A stretch of 64,000 nt of DNA from AV80 sp035536995 (GCA_035536995.1 DATLNB010000049.1:1-64000), one strand, 5' to 3'. Numbered from the stretch's first letter, positions 24,968 through 33,225 are shown. A program made the numbers and translations. The notes: a model not told the origin generated them from the sequence alone.

Positions 24968-25575
24968 GCGCGAAAGCTTTGACCATCGAAGCAGCGAAAG
25001 AGGCCAATATCGAGTTGATCGAGACCGGTCGCGGGACGCAGGCGCTTCACGACGTGATCGTCGCCATGCGCGCTGCCCGCCGTTCGGGTTCCGCCAACAC
25101 GAAAACAAAGGCGGAGGTCGCTCTTTCTGGCGCGAAGCCGTGGCGGCAAAAAGGGACCGGCCGCGCGCGTGCTGGGTACAAGTCATCCCCCATCTGGCGC
25201 GGGGGCGGTGTCGTCTTCGGACCGAAGCCGCGTGATTATTCGAAGAAAACGTCGAAGACGCTTCGGCGCCTCGCTTTCCAGAAAGCGCTCAGCGAACGGA
25301 TCAAAGCTGGCGATGTTCTCCGGATCGACAAATTCGCGGTGGGCGAGCTGAAGACGAAATCGTTCGTAGCGCTGGTTAAGAAGCAAACGGACGCCCGCAA
25401 GGTCCTGGTGCTATCAGATTCGTTCGATGAAACCACCTACAAATCGGCCCGGAACGTGAAGCCGGTGCTGCTGGCGACAGCGGGGGACGTCAACGCAGAG
25501 CAACTGCTCGCCTTCGACAAGATTTTGGTAACTCCTGCGGCTTTGGAACGTCTGGCGGAAAGGACCTCGAAATGA
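24964..25575 (+). CDS. rplD: 50S ribosomal protein uL4
   Basis: 203 residues. The tunnel loop is visible as GAKPWRQKGTGRARAGYKSSPIWRGGGVVFGPKPRDYS, with LALSERIKAGD-like and C-terminal VLVTPAALERL helices. In some bacteria L4 also represses its own operon. Overlaps both neighbours by 4 bases. Confidence 0.97.
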   Translation: MSAKALTIEAAKEANIELIETGRGTQALHDVIVAMRAARRSGSANTKTKAEVALSGAKPWRQKGTGRARAGYKSSPIWRGGGVVFGPKPRDYSKKTSKTLRRLAFQKALSERIKAGDVLRIDKFAVGELKTKSFVALVKKQTDARKVLVLSDSFDETTYKSARNVKPVLLATAGDVNAEQLLAFDKILVTPAALERLAERTSK

Positions 25576-25856
25576 ACGAGCCCTACGATTTGATTCAGAC
25601 CGTCCAGCTGACCGAGAAGGCGACTTTGCTCGGTGAGAAGCAAAACAAATACGTGTTCCGGGTCTCGCCGCGCGCGAACAAGATCCAGATCAAGCAGGCG
25701 ATCGAACGGTTGTTCAACAAAAAGGTGGTAGCGGTAAACACCTGCAATTACGCGGGCAAAAAGAAACGCGAACGCCGCGCTGACTTTGGCCGCAAGGCAC
25801 ATTGGAAAAAGGCGATCGTAACCCTCAAGGAGGGCGAGAAGATCGATCTCGTCTAG
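25572..25856 (+). CDS. rplW: 50S ribosomal protein uL23
   Basis: 94 residues. TEKATLLGEKQNKYVFRVSPRANKIQIKQAIERLFNKKVVAVNTCNYAGKKKRE is the L23 core. L23 lines the polypeptide exit and docks trigger factor, whose gene is near the right end of this window. Translationally coupled to rplD. Confidence 0.96.
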   Translation: MNEPYDLIQTVQLTEKATLLGEKQNKYVFRVSPRANKIQIKQAIERLFNKKVVAVNTCNYAGKKKRERRADFGRKAHWKKAIVTLKEGEKIDLV

Positions 25857-25862
25857 ACTGGT

Positions 25863-26702
25863 ATGGCGCTCAAAACTTTTCGTCCACTTACGCCGGTGCT
25901 GCGATTCAAGTCGCTTCCGGCGTTCACCGAGATCACGAAGTCGAAGCCGCACAAGGGGCTGACCGAGGTCAAGCGCCGGAGCGGCGGCCGGAATAACAAT
26001 GGCCGGCTGACTGCGCGGCATATTGGTGGCGGCCACAAACAGAAATACCGCAAGGTTGATTTCAGGCGCCGCAAACACGGTGTGGCCGCGGAGGTCACTG
26101 CGATAGAATACGATCCGAACCGTTCCGCCCGCATCGCCCTGATCAAATACGCCGATGGGGAGATGAGCTACATTCTCGCGCCCGATGGCCTGGCTGTTGG
26201 GGCGAAGGTCATGTCGGGTCCGGAAGCCCCGCCGGATTTGGGAAATTCACTTCCCTTGAGCGTGATTCCGCTGGGAGCGAACATCCATAACATTGAGATC
26301 GCGCCAGGCCGCGGTGGCCAGGTTGCGCGTAGCGCGGGGCAGCAGGCGACTTTGAGTAACCGCGAAGGCGGCTATGCGCTCGTGAAAATGCCCTCGGGCG
26401 AGATCCGCCGGATCCACGACAGCTGTTTCGCGACTATCGGCCAGGTCGGCAATGTCGACCATATGAACGTCTCGAGCGGCAAGGCCGGGCGGACCCGGTG
26501 GCAGGGCCGGCGGCCGCACGTGCGCGGCATGGTCATGAACCCAATCGATCACCCGATGGGCGGCGGCCAGGGTAAATCGAAGGGCGGCGGCGGCCGGCAT
26601 CACCCGGTCAGTCCGTGGGGCCAGCTCGCGAAAGGTTTTAAAACCCGCGCCAAGCACAAGCCGAGCGATCGCTTCATCATGCAGGATCGCCGCAAGAAAT
26701 AA
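25863..26702 (+). CDS. rplB: 50S ribosomal protein uL2
   Basis: 279 residues, full length. RSGGRNNNGRLTARHIGGGHKQKYRKVDFRR, SAGQQATLSNREGGYALVKMPSGE and the C-terminal GRRPHVRGMVMNPIDHPMGGGQGKSKGG with the conserved peptidyl-transferase-proximal His region identify L2. Starts 6 bases after rplW. Confidence 0.97.
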   Translation: MALKTFRPLTPVLRFKSLPAFTEITKSKPHKGLTEVKRRSGGRNNNGRLTARHIGGGHKQKYRKVDFRRRKHGVAAEVTAIEYDPNRSARIALIKYADGEMSYILAPDGLAVGAKVMSGPEAPPDLGNSLPLSVIPLGANIHNIEIAPGRGGQVARSAGQQATLSNREGGYALVKMPSGEIRRIHDSCFATIGQVGNVDHMNVSSGKAGRTRWQGRRPHVRGMVMNPIDHPMGGGQGKSKGGGGRHHPVSPWGQLAKGFKTRAKHKPSDRFIMQDRRKK

Positions 26703-26710
26703 TTTTCGTT

Positions 26711-26989
26711 ATGGCCAGATCACTAAAAAAAGGACCGTTCGTTCCCGGACATCTTCTCGAAAAGATCGACAAGATGAATGCCGCTGGCGTGAAGAAGCCC
26801 GTGAAAACCTGGGCGCGCCGCTCGATGGTGACGCCGGATTTCGTTGGCCACACCTTTATGGTTCACAACGGCAAGACGTTTGTTTCCGTGTTCGTGACGG
26901 AAAACATGGTCGGCCACAAGCTCGGCGAGTTTTCGCCGACGCGTATCTTTAAGAAACACGGTTCGCACACCGCGAAGGTGACGAAGTAG
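26711..26989 (+). CDS. rpsS: 30S ribosomal protein uS19
   Basis: 92 residues. MARSLKKGPFVPGHLLEKI, KTWARRSMVTPDFVGHTFMVHNGKTFVSVFVTENMVGHKLGEFSPTR and the His/Lys-rich end identify S19, which pairs with S13 in the 30S head. In most bacteria rplV follows at once; here a coiled-coil gene of 825 bases intervenes. Confidence 0.97.
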   Translation: MARSLKKGPFVPGHLLEKIDKMNAAGVKKPVKTWARRSMVTPDFVGHTFMVHNGKTFVSVFVTENMVGHKLGEFSPTRIFKKHGSHTAKVTK

Positions 26990-26993
26990 TTAA

Positions 26994-27083
26994 GAGTTTT
27001 GAGTTGAGTGTTGAGAGAGATTTGGTTGGGACGCGACGAGTCGCCAGATGGCGGCTCTCAACTCTCAGCTACCTGCTCTCAAC
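26994..27083. repeat. Imperfect palindromic repeat after rpsS
   Basis: A left arm of GAGTTTTGAGTTGAGTG plus TTGAGAG (26995-27017) faces a right arm rich in CTCTCAACT (27055-27083), around a centre with two short palindromes (GCGAC-GA-GTCGC and GCCA-GA-TGGC). The 29-base right arm recurs with 25 of 29 identical bases at 38139-38167. The element covers the first 27 codons of the gene that starts at 27004. Confidence 0.55.
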
Positions 27084-27828
27084 TTCTTTGCTGCTCGCAG
27101 CGGAGAACAGTTCTTTGACAGAATCCAAGATTGAAGGGGCGGACACGAAAGTGACCGCGGAGGAATTGCGTGCGCAAAACGAGACGCTGCGCCGGGAATT
27201 GTTCCTGGCGCGCGAATCGGTCCGGACGCTGACCGACAGCCTCGCGGAATCGAATCTGCAGGCCGAAGTTTTCCGGCGGAGATTCACCGATCTCGAGCTG
27301 CGAATGGAAGCGCTCGGTTTGGAGTCGGCCGACAAGGATCGGTCGAAAATTGAGCAGCGGCTGCTGAGCGCGGTTTCCGATCTGCAATTATTGCAGAAGG
27401 AACGCGAACAGTATCGCGATCAGGCTTTGCGATTGAGCGAAGCGATCCTGCATCTGCTCAAGACTTCCACCGGAGGCGATGCCCAGGCGCGGATGGACGT
27501 GGAAACGCAGCTGCGGAGCCTGAACGGGCTCGTCGCGAAAGCGGACAACCCGGCGGTGGAAACGGCGACTCTGATGGACGGCAGCGTAATCAGCGTGAAA
27601 GACGAATGGTCGCTCGTGGTGGGAAACATTGGCGAGAGGCAGGGAGTGAAGACAGGCATGCCGCTGCGGGTCATGCGGGGCGACAAGCAAATCGCAACCC
27701 TGCGAGTGGTGGACGTGCGCCAGCGGATTTGCGGAGCAGTGATTCAAAAAATGGATTCTGAAAAGGAAAAAATAAAGGTGGGTGATCGCCTCCAGGCGGA
27801 CGCTCGCAAGGATGTAAGTTTAAAATAA
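27004..27828 (+). CDS. Coiled-coil protein of unknown function inside the S10 operon
   Basis: 274 residues from a TTG start (a TTG at 27022 is an alternative). A signal-like segment LSTLSYLLSTSLLLAAEN at about 19-36 is encoded largely by the palindromic repeat. Residues 50-145 are a strong coiled coil (VTAEELRAQNETLRRELFLA, RRRFTDLELRMEALG, EREQYRDQALRLSEAILHLL). Residues 185-265 look like a beta domain (LMDGSVISVKDEWSLVVGNIGERQGVKTGMPLRVMRG) with a hydrophobic pattern near that of FlgT-C- or MreC-like folds, ending KIKVGDRLQADA. The family is not recognised. It ends exactly where rplV begins (TAAATG), so it is co-transcribed with ribosomal genes. Export is predicted, which would be odd company for them. 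Confidence 0.75.
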   Translation: MSVERDLVGTRRVARWRLSTLSYLLSTSLLLAAENSSLTESKIEGADTKVTAEELRAQNETLRRELFLARESVRTLTDSLAESNLQAEVFRRRFTDLELRMEALGLESADKDRSKIEQRLLSAVSDLQLLQKEREQYRDQALRLSEAILHLLKTSTGGDAQARMDVETQLRSLNGLVAKADNPAVETATLMDGSVISVKDEWSLVVGNIGERQGVKTGMPLRVMRGDKQIATLRVVDVRQRICGAVIQKMDSEKEKIKVGDRLQADARKDVSLK

Positions 27829-28305
27829 ATGCAAGTTAGATCGACATATCGGTACGCGAAGATTTCGGCATTCAAGGTGCGCGAAGTCACCCGCGAGATC
27901 CAGGGTCTGCCGGTTTCGGCGGCGCTGGACGTCGTGGCGTTCAGCCCGAAGAAGGCGGCCCATTTGATCGCGAAGACGCTGAAAAGCGCGGTCGCGAATG
28001 CGGAGAACAACGCGAACCTGCGCGTGGACGGGCTCGTCGTTAAGGAAGCGACTGTTGGTGAAGGCCCGACCATGAAGCGGATGATGACCCGGGCCCGCGG
28101 AAGCGGCAGCACGATCCTGAAACGAAGCGCTCACATCCGGATTGTTCTGACTGACGAGATCGAGATCAAAAAGCGGGATAAAAAGAAGGGTGGAAAGAGG
28201 GGCTCGACGTCGAAAAAGAAGGCTCAGGCAAAGGTGACGAAGGAGACGAAAGAACCCAGGAAGACTGAGCCGGAGAGGGCCGAGAAGTCGGAGGCGAAGG
28301 AATAA
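27829..28305 (+). CDS. rplV: 50S ribosomal protein uL22
   Basis: 158 residues. The core (AKISAFKVREVTREIQGLPV, FSPKKAAHLIAKTLKSAVANAENN, RMMTRARGSGSTILKRSAHIRIVL) spans about 118 residues. A Lys/Glu-rich tail of about 40 residues (RDKKKGGKRGSTSKKKAQAK and on) is added, as in other ribosomal proteins of this cluster. The start touches the preceding stop. Confidence 0.96.
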   Translation: MQVRSTYRYAKISAFKVREVTREIQGLPVSAALDVVAFSPKKAAHLIAKTLKSAVANAENNANLRVDGLVVKEATVGEGPTMKRMMTRARGSGSTILKRSAHIRIVLTDEIEIKKRDKKKGGKRGSTSKKKAQAKVTKETKEPRKTEPERAEKSEAKE

Positions 28306-28308
28306 TTT

Positions 28309-28995
28309 ATGGGACAGAAAGTTAATCCGGTTGGTTTTCGGCTCGGGGTCAACCGCGACTGGCGGTCGAAGTGGTATGCCTCGCCCCAGGAGATGCCGGC
28401 GTTTTTGCACAGCGACCTGGAGATCCGGGATTACGTGAAGAAGAAACTCCAGTTCGCGGCAGTTTCGAAGATCGTTATCGAAAGGGCCTGGAACAGTATC
28501 CGGGTGACAATTTTTACCGCCCGGCCCGGGATCGTGATCGGCCGGAAAGGCGCGGAGATCGAGAAAATGACCGAGGAAATCTCCAAGATGGCGCAGGGAA
28601 AACAGATCAAGATCGATATTCAAGAAATCAAGACTCCCGAGCTGGACGCGCAATTAGTCGCGGAGAATGTTGCGCTGCAGATCGAGCGCCGGATCGCATA
28701 CCGCCGGGCGATGAAGAAAGCGGTCCAGGTGGCGATGGATTTCGGCGCGCAGGGAATTCGTTTGCGCAGCTCCGGCCGCTTGAATGGCGCGGAGATTTCG
28801 CGTTCTGAGTGGTATCGTGAGGGAAAGGTGCCGCTCCACACCCTGCGCACGCCGATCGATTACGGGTTCGCGGAAGCGAACACGGTCTACGGGAAGATCG
28901 GGGTGAAATGCTGGATTTGTAAGAAGGAAGAGGCGCCGGTGGTGGAAGCCCAGCCGGCAGTCCTCCCGCCGCCGCCCGAGCCTGTCGAAGCATAG
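28309..28995 (+). CDS. rpsC: 30S ribosomal protein uS3
   Basis: 228 residues. MGQKVNPVGFRLGVNRDWRSKWYA, KH-domain GRKGAEIEKMTEEI, and SGRLNGAEISRSEWYREGKVPLHTLRTPIDYGFAEA identify S3, at the mRNA entry. An AGGA lies 8 bases before ATG within the end of rplV. The C-terminus has a Cys pair (CWICKKEE) and a short Pro-rich tail. Confidence 0.97.
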   Translation: MGQKVNPVGFRLGVNRDWRSKWYASPQEMPAFLHSDLEIRDYVKKKLQFAAVSKIVIERAWNSIRVTIFTARPGIVIGRKGAEIEKMTEEISKMAQGKQIKIDIQEIKTPELDAQLVAENVALQIERRIAYRRAMKKAVQVAMDFGAQGIRLRSSGRLNGAEISRSEWYREGKVPLHTLRTPIDYGFAEANTVYGKIGVKCWICKKEEAPVVEAQPAVLPPPPEPVEA

Positions 28996-29031
28996 GGCAA
29001 GAGACCCAGAGAATTTTTTTAGGAGACTGAT

Positions 29032-29457
29032 ATGCCATTGATGCCAAAACGCGTGAAGTACCGGAAGACCCAGCGGGGCAGCCGAAAGGGAACGGCGTCG
29101 CGTAATCTGCGGATCGATTTTGGCGAATTCGGGCTGCAGACGCTGGAGCGGGCCTGGATCACCAACACCCAGATCGAGGCCGCACGTGTGGCGCTGACCC
29201 GCAGCATGAAGCGTAAGGGCAAGCTTTGGATTCGAATCTTCCCGGACAAGTCGGTCACGGCGCGCCCGCCGGAAACCCGAATGGGTAAGGGTAAGGGGCA
29301 GCCAGAGTATTGGGTGGCGACCGTGCGGCCGGGCAACATCCTGTTTGAGCTGGACGGGGTGCCGGAATCGGTCGCGCGCGAATCACTCCGTTTGGCAGCC
29401 GACAAACTGCCAGTGCGGACGAAATTTTTGACAAGACACCACGTGGCTGTGGCCTAA
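29032..29457 (+). CDS. rplP: 50S ribosomal protein uL16
   Basis: 141 residues. MPKRVKYRKTQRGSRKGTA, WITNTQIEAARVALTRSMKRKGKLWIRIFPDKSVTARPPETRMGKGKG are diagnostic. ATG at 29032 has TAGGAGA 5 bases upstream; a second ATG three codons on is possible. L16 binds near the A site. Confidence 0.97.
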   Translation: MPLMPKRVKYRKTQRGSRKGTASRNLRIDFGEFGLQTLERAWITNTQIEAARVALTRSMKRKGKLWIRIFPDKSVTARPPETRMGKGKGQPEYWVATVRPGNILFELDGVPESVARESLRLAADKLPVRTKFLTRHHVAVA

Positions 29458-29463
29458 CGACAG

Positions 29464-29682
29464 ATGAAATTCAAGGAACTGGCGGAAATGAGCAGCGAAG
29501 AGCTGCAAACCAAGAAGCGCGACATGCGGCAGGAAAGCCTGCATCTGCGTTTGCAACAACAGAGCGGACAACTGGAGCAGCCAAGCCGGCTGCGGTTGCT
29601 GCGGCGTGACGTAGCGAAGATTGAGACTGTGTTGTCGCAGCGCGCGCTAAAGACAGAGACCGCCAAAGCGGATAAGAAATAA
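29464..29682 (+). CDS. rpmC: 50S ribosomal protein uL29
   Basis: 72 residues, two-helix protein: MKFKELAEMSSEELQTKKRDMRQESLHLRLQQQSGQ, then RLRLLRRDVAKIETVLSQR. L29 sits beside L23 at the exit tunnel. Six bases after rplP, three before rpsQ. Confidence 0.95.
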   Translation: MKFKELAEMSSEELQTKKRDMRQESLHLRLQQQSGQLEQPSRLRLLRRDVAKIETVLSQRALKTETAKADKK

Positions 29683-29685
29683 TTT

Positions 29686-29994
29686 ATGGCCGAAGACAAT
29701 CAAGATTCGAGCACCAGCGCTCCCGAGGAGACGGCCGGGCAGGCAAGTTCGCGAGGGACACGCAAGACGAGAACGGGCGAGGTGATCTCGAGCGGGATGA
29801 ATAAGACCATTGTGGTCCGAACCGTCACTCGAGTGCCCCACGCAAAGTTCGGCAAGATCGTGAAGCAGATGAAGAAATTCTACGCCCACGATGAGGAGAA
29901 CAAGGCGAAGCCCGGGGATACCGTACGGATCATGGAAACGCGGCCGATGAGCAAGCTGAAGCGCTGGCGGCTGGTGGACGTCGTAGCGAAGTAG
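29686..29994 (+). CDS. rpsQ: 30S ribosomal protein uS17
   Basis: 102 residues. The OB-fold core TRTGEVISSGMNKTIVVRTVTRVPHAKFGKIVKQMKKFYAHDEEN, RIMETRPMSKLKRWRLVDVV is S17. About 20 extra N-terminal residues rich in Glu, Ser and Thr precede it. Four bases separate it from rpmC. Confidence 0.96.
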   Translation: MAEDNQDSSTSAPEETAGQASSRGTRKTRTGEVISSGMNKTIVVRTVTRVPHAKFGKIVKQMKKFYAHDEENKAKPGDTVRIMETRPMSKLKRWRLVDVVAK

Positions 29995-30024
29995 ATTTAA
30001 GCGGAAGCGGGAGAAGAAGATTTT

Positions 30025-30393
30025 ATGGTTTACATCCGAAGCAGACTCGACGTGGCGGATAACAGCGGCGCGCGCATGGCGACGATGATCGGTGTTATCG
30101 GCAAGGGAAACTCCATGTCTGCTGGGATTGGCGACGTGATCACAGCGAACGTGAAGGAAGCGAGCCCGACCGGGACGGTTAAGAAGGGCGAGGTGATCCG
30201 GGCGGTGGTTGTCCGCACCCGGCAGCCGATCAAGCGGAGTGACGGCTCGGTCCTCCGTTTCGATAACAATGCGATCGTGGTCATCGACAAGGACCTGAAT
30301 CCGCGCGGCACCCGTATTTTCGGGCCGGTCGCGCGCGAACTGCGGGAGCGGAATTTCATGAAGATCGTCTCCCTGGCCCCCGAAGTGTTATGA
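30025..30393 (+). CDS. rplN: 50S ribosomal protein uL14
   Basis: 122 residues, the usual length. MVYIRSRLDVADNSGARM, GDVITANVKEASPTGTVKKGEVIRAVVVRT and the ARELRERNFMKIVSLAPEVL end are typical of L14, which forms an intersubunit bridge. The stop overlaps rplX by 4 bases. Confidence 0.97.
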   Translation: MVYIRSRLDVADNSGARMATMIGVIGKGNSMSAGIGDVITANVKEASPTGTVKKGEVIRAVVVRTRQPIKRSDGSVLRFDNNAIVVIDKDLNPRGTRIFGPVARELRERNFMKIVSLAPEVL

Positions 30394-30722
30394 ATCGCAT
30401 CAAACTCCACGTCAGGAAGGGCGATAACGTCGAGGTTATCTCGGGGAATTTTCGCGGCTCGTCCGGGAAGGTGCTGGAAGTGATTGCGCGTAAACAACGG
30501 GTGCTGATCGAGGGCGTGCGAATGATCAAGAAGCACCTGCGTAAGTCACAGGACAATCCGCAGGGAAAAATCGCCGAACGCGAGGGGCCGATTCACATTT
30601 CGAACGTCCGGGTGCTGGAGCGCGGCGAGCGCGCTGTTAAGGGCAAGGAGTCGAAGAAGAAGGAAAAGCCGACGAAAGAAAAGGCGCCCCGGAGCAAAGC
30701 GAAAGAGGCAAAAGAGGAATAG
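30390..30722 (+). CDS. rplX: 50S ribosomal protein uL24
   Basis: 110 residues. The KOW motif is visible in HVRKGDNVEVISGNFRGSSGKVLEV, then GVRMIKKHLRKSQDNPQGKIAEREGPIHISNVRV. A Lys/Glu-rich tail of about 30 residues follows. L24 starts 50S assembly. Confidence 0.96.
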   Translation: MNRIKLHVRKGDNVEVISGNFRGSSGKVLEVIARKQRVLIEGVRMIKKHLRKSQDNPQGKIAEREGPIHISNVRVLERGERAVKGKESKKKEKPTKEKAPRSKAKEAKEE

Positions 30723-30725
30723 GCC

Positions 30726-31334
30726 GTGAACAACGAGTTTTACACGCATTACAAAGAGCGAGTGATGCCGGCGTTGCAAAAGCAGCACGGTTACAAAAAC
30801 CCGCACCAGGTTCCGAAGGTGGAGAAGGTCGTGATCAATACTTCCGTCGGTTCACAGTCTGACGTGAAGCAGGCCTTGGAAGATGCCAAAGCGGAGCTCG
30901 CCCTCATCACCGGGCAGAAGCCCGCTGAGACGCGCGCGAAGAAGAGCATCGCGAATTTCAAGCTGCGGAAAGACCAGGCGATCGGCGCCAAGGTCACCCT
31001 CCGAGGCGAGCACATGTATGAGTTTTTGGAGCGTCTCATCAAGGCTTCCCTCCCGCGCATCCGGGATTTCCGGGGCGTTTCGCCCAAGGGATTCGATGGC
31101 CACGGCAATTACACGCTCGGCGTTTCTGACCAGTCGATCTTCCCGGAAGTGGAGCTCGATAAAATTAAGCGCAACATCGGTTTTGATGTTACTATCGTCA
31201 CCACCGCGCAGACGAACGAGGAAGCCAAATCGCTCCTGAGCGAGATGGGAATGCCGTTCAGCGACCGGGCCAAGAAGGTCGCCGCGGCGACTTCGTCCAC
31301 GGGCGAACCCGCCTCTGCTGCGCCAGCCGCCTAA
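30726..31334 (+). CDS. rplE: 50S ribosomal protein uL5
   Basis: 202 residues from GTG. YKERVMPALQKQHGYKNPHQVPKVEKVVINTSVG, GQKPAETRAKKSIANFKLRKDQAIGAKVTLRG and GNYTLGVSDQSIFPEVELDKI identify L5, the 5S rRNA binder. A 20-residue Ala/Ser tail is extra. rpsN normally follows; here rpsH starts 2 bases later. Confidence 0.97.
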   Translation: MNNEFYTHYKERVMPALQKQHGYKNPHQVPKVEKVVINTSVGSQSDVKQALEDAKAELALITGQKPAETRAKKSIANFKLRKDQAIGAKVTLRGEHMYEFLERLIKASLPRIRDFRGVSPKGFDGHGNYTLGVSDQSIFPEVELDKIKRNIGFDVTIVTTAQTNEEAKSLLSEMGMPFSDRAKKVAAATSSTGEPASAAPAA

Positions 31335-31336
31335 CC

Positions 31337-31735
31337 ATGAGCACAGTAACCGATCCAATTGCCGATCTTCTCGCGCGGGTGCGCAATGCCGCCGCGGCGC
31401 AGAAGCCGGAGCTTTTCGTGCCTTATTCCAAGATCAAGGCCGAGGTAACCCGGATCTTGAAAGAAGAAGGCTACATCACTGACTACGCGGTGGATACGGA
31501 AGCGGCCCATCCGCGAATCAAGATCACGAACAAGATCGCAAACCGATCGAGCGCAATCACCGGGTTGAAACGAGTGAGCCGCCCAGGGCTGCGCCGCTAT
31601 GTTGGGGCGAAGGAAATTCCGCGCGTTCTCGGCGGGATGGGTATCTCTATTCTTTCGACGCCGCGGGGCATTCTTTCCGGCCGCGAAGCGAAAAAGCAAA
31701 ACGTCGGGGGTGAGCTGCTGGCTTACGTCTGGTAG
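31337..31735 (+). CDS. rpsH: 30S ribosomal protein uS8
   Basis: 132 residues. DPIADLLARVRNAAAAQKPELFVPYSKIKAEVTRILKEEGYI and the C-terminal GISILSTPRGILSGREAKKQNVGGELLAYVW are the S8 signature. S8 binds helix 21 of 16S rRNA and in E. coli regulates the spc operon. Confidence 0.97.
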   Translation: MSTVTDPIADLLARVRNAAAAQKPELFVPYSKIKAEVTRILKEEGYITDYAVDTEAAHPRIKITNKIANRSSAITGLKRVSRPGLRRYVGAKEIPRVLGGMGISILSTPRGILSGREAKKQNVGGELLAYVW

Positions 31736-31747
31736 CGCCGTTTTTGT

Positions 31748-32287
31748 ATGTCACGAATTGGAAATAAGGCAGTCGATATTCCGGACAAGGTGAAAGTGAA
31801 CATCGGGAACGATGGCGCTGTGGCCGTGGAAGGTCCGAAAGGCAAGCTGGAATGGACGTTGCCGCGCGAGATCAAGGCCAGCGTGAAGGACAACCACATT
31901 TCGCTGGTCCGCGAGGCTGAGACGCGCAGTGTGAAAGCACTGCATGGCCTTGCGCGAAGCCTGGTCAACAACATGGTCCAGGGCGTGAGCGAAGGGTTCT
32001 CGAAGAACCTTGAAATTGAAGGAGTCGGTTTCAAAGCCGCAGTTCAGGGACAGAATCTGAATCTCAGCCTGGGCAAGTCCCACCCGATCCTGTTTCCCAT
32101 CCCGAAAGACATCAAGATCACGGTGACGGAGAACACGAAGATCGCCATCACCGGCATCGACAAGAAGGTCGTGGGACAGGTCGCGGCCGACATTCGCCGC
32201 TATTATCCGCCGGAACCATATAAGGGTAAGGGCGTGAAGTACGCAGGCGAGATCATCCGGCGGAAGGAAGGCAAAACCGTCCAATAG
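31748..32287 (+). CDS. rplF: 50S ribosomal protein uL6
   Basis: 179 residues. MSRIGNKAVDIPDKVKVNIG, VRGVSEGFSKNLEIEGVGF-like block and the closing YYPPEPYKGKGVKYAGEIIRRKEGKTV are typical. L6 lies near the sarcin-ricin loop. Two bases separate it from rplR. Confidence 0.97.
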   Translation: MSRIGNKAVDIPDKVKVNIGNDGAVAVEGPKGKLEWTLPREIKASVKDNHISLVREAETRSVKALHGLARSLVNNMVQGVSEGFSKNLEIEGVGFKAAVQGQNLNLSLGKSHPILFPIPKDIKITVTENTKIAITGIDKKVVGQVAADIRRYYPPEPYKGKGVKYAGEIIRRKEGKTVQ

Positions 32288-32289
32288 TT

Positions 32290-32655
32290 ATGGCGCTTCT
32301 CGACCGAAAGATTACCCGGACCCGGATTCACAAGCGGATCCGAAAACGCGTCAGCGGCACGGCGGAACGCCCACGACTGGCGGTGCATTTCTCCGGCAAG
32401 CATGTTTACGCGCAGGTCATCGACGACGATGCCGGCAAGACTCTCGTGGCGGCGGCGACCACCGAAGAAAAACTTATCGGAAAATCAAAAGGCGGTGCGA
32501 ACCGCGCTTCGGCCGAGTTAATCGGCAAAGCAATCGCCGAGCGTTTGCTCTCGAAGAAAGTCGAGAACGTGGTCTTCGATCGCGGCGGCCACATTTATCA
32601 CGGCAAGGTGAAAGCCCTGGCCGATGCGGCGCGCGAAGGCGGACTGAAATTTTAA
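32290..32655 (+). CDS. rplR: 50S ribosomal protein uL18
   Basis: 121 residues. RIHKRIRKRVSGTAERPRLAVHFSGKHVYAQVIDD, then AIAERLLSKKVENVVFDRGGHIYHGKVKALADAAREGGLKF, are diagnostic. L18 binds 5S rRNA together with L5. Confidence 0.97.
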   Translation: MALLDRKITRTRIHKRIRKRVSGTAERPRLAVHFSGKHVYAQVIDDDAGKTLVAAATTEEKLIGKSKGGANRASAELIGKAIAERLLSKKVENVVFDRGGHIYHGKVKALADAAREGGLKF

Positions 32656-32661
32656 GACATC

Positions 32662-33225
32662 ATGGCTCAACAACACAGCGGCGGCGGACGACGGCAGGAA
32701 CGCCAGACAGACAAGAGCTCGGCGGCGAGGGGAGATACGACCGAGAAGGTCGTGTTCATCAATCGCTGCGCGAAGGTCGTGAAGGGCGGCCGTCGTTTCA
32801 GTTTCAGCGCGTTGATCGTAGCGGGGGATCACGACGGCCAGGTTGGCGTCGGATTCGGCAAAGCCAACGAGGTAGCTGAAGCGATCCGGAAAGCCTCCGA
32901 AGCGGCGCGCAAGTCCATGGAAAAGATGTCGCTCCACGAGAACACGATCCCGCATGAGACGATCGGTGAGTTTGGCGGAGGGCGCGTTTTGCTTCGCCCG
33001 GCCTCGCCCGGAACCGGGGTTATCGCGGGCGGTGGTGTGCGTGCAGTTGTGGAGGCGGTTGGAATTCGGGATGTCCTGGCGAAGTCGTTAGGCTCGAGCA
33101 ACCACGCGAACGTCGTGAAGGCCACTATCGAGGCGCTGCGGGCATTACGCCGGCGCGATGAAATTTTGAAATCCCGTGGAATTCGCGTGACGCAGCCCGA
33201 TGGGAAGGAAGCGGTCCAACCATGA
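32662..33225 (+). CDS. rpsE: 30S ribosomal protein uS5
   Basis: 187 residues. VVFINRCAKVVKGGRRFSFSALIVAGDHDGQVGVGFGKANEV, then RPASPGTGVIAGGGVRAVVEAVGIRDVLAKSLGSSN, identify S5, which guards the mRNA entry and decoding accuracy. A 25-residue Gln/Gly/Arg-rich leader is present. rplO starts inside its stop codon; rpmD, often between them, is absent. Confidence 0.97.
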   Translation: MAQQHSGGGRRQERQTDKSSAARGDTTEKVVFINRCAKVVKGGRRFSFSALIVAGDHDGQVGVGFGKANEVAEAIRKASEAARKSMEKMSLHENTIPHETIGEFGGGRVLLRPASPGTGVIAGGGVRAVVEAVGIRDVLAKSLGSSNHANVVKATIEALRALRRRDEILKSRGIRVTQPDGKEAVQP

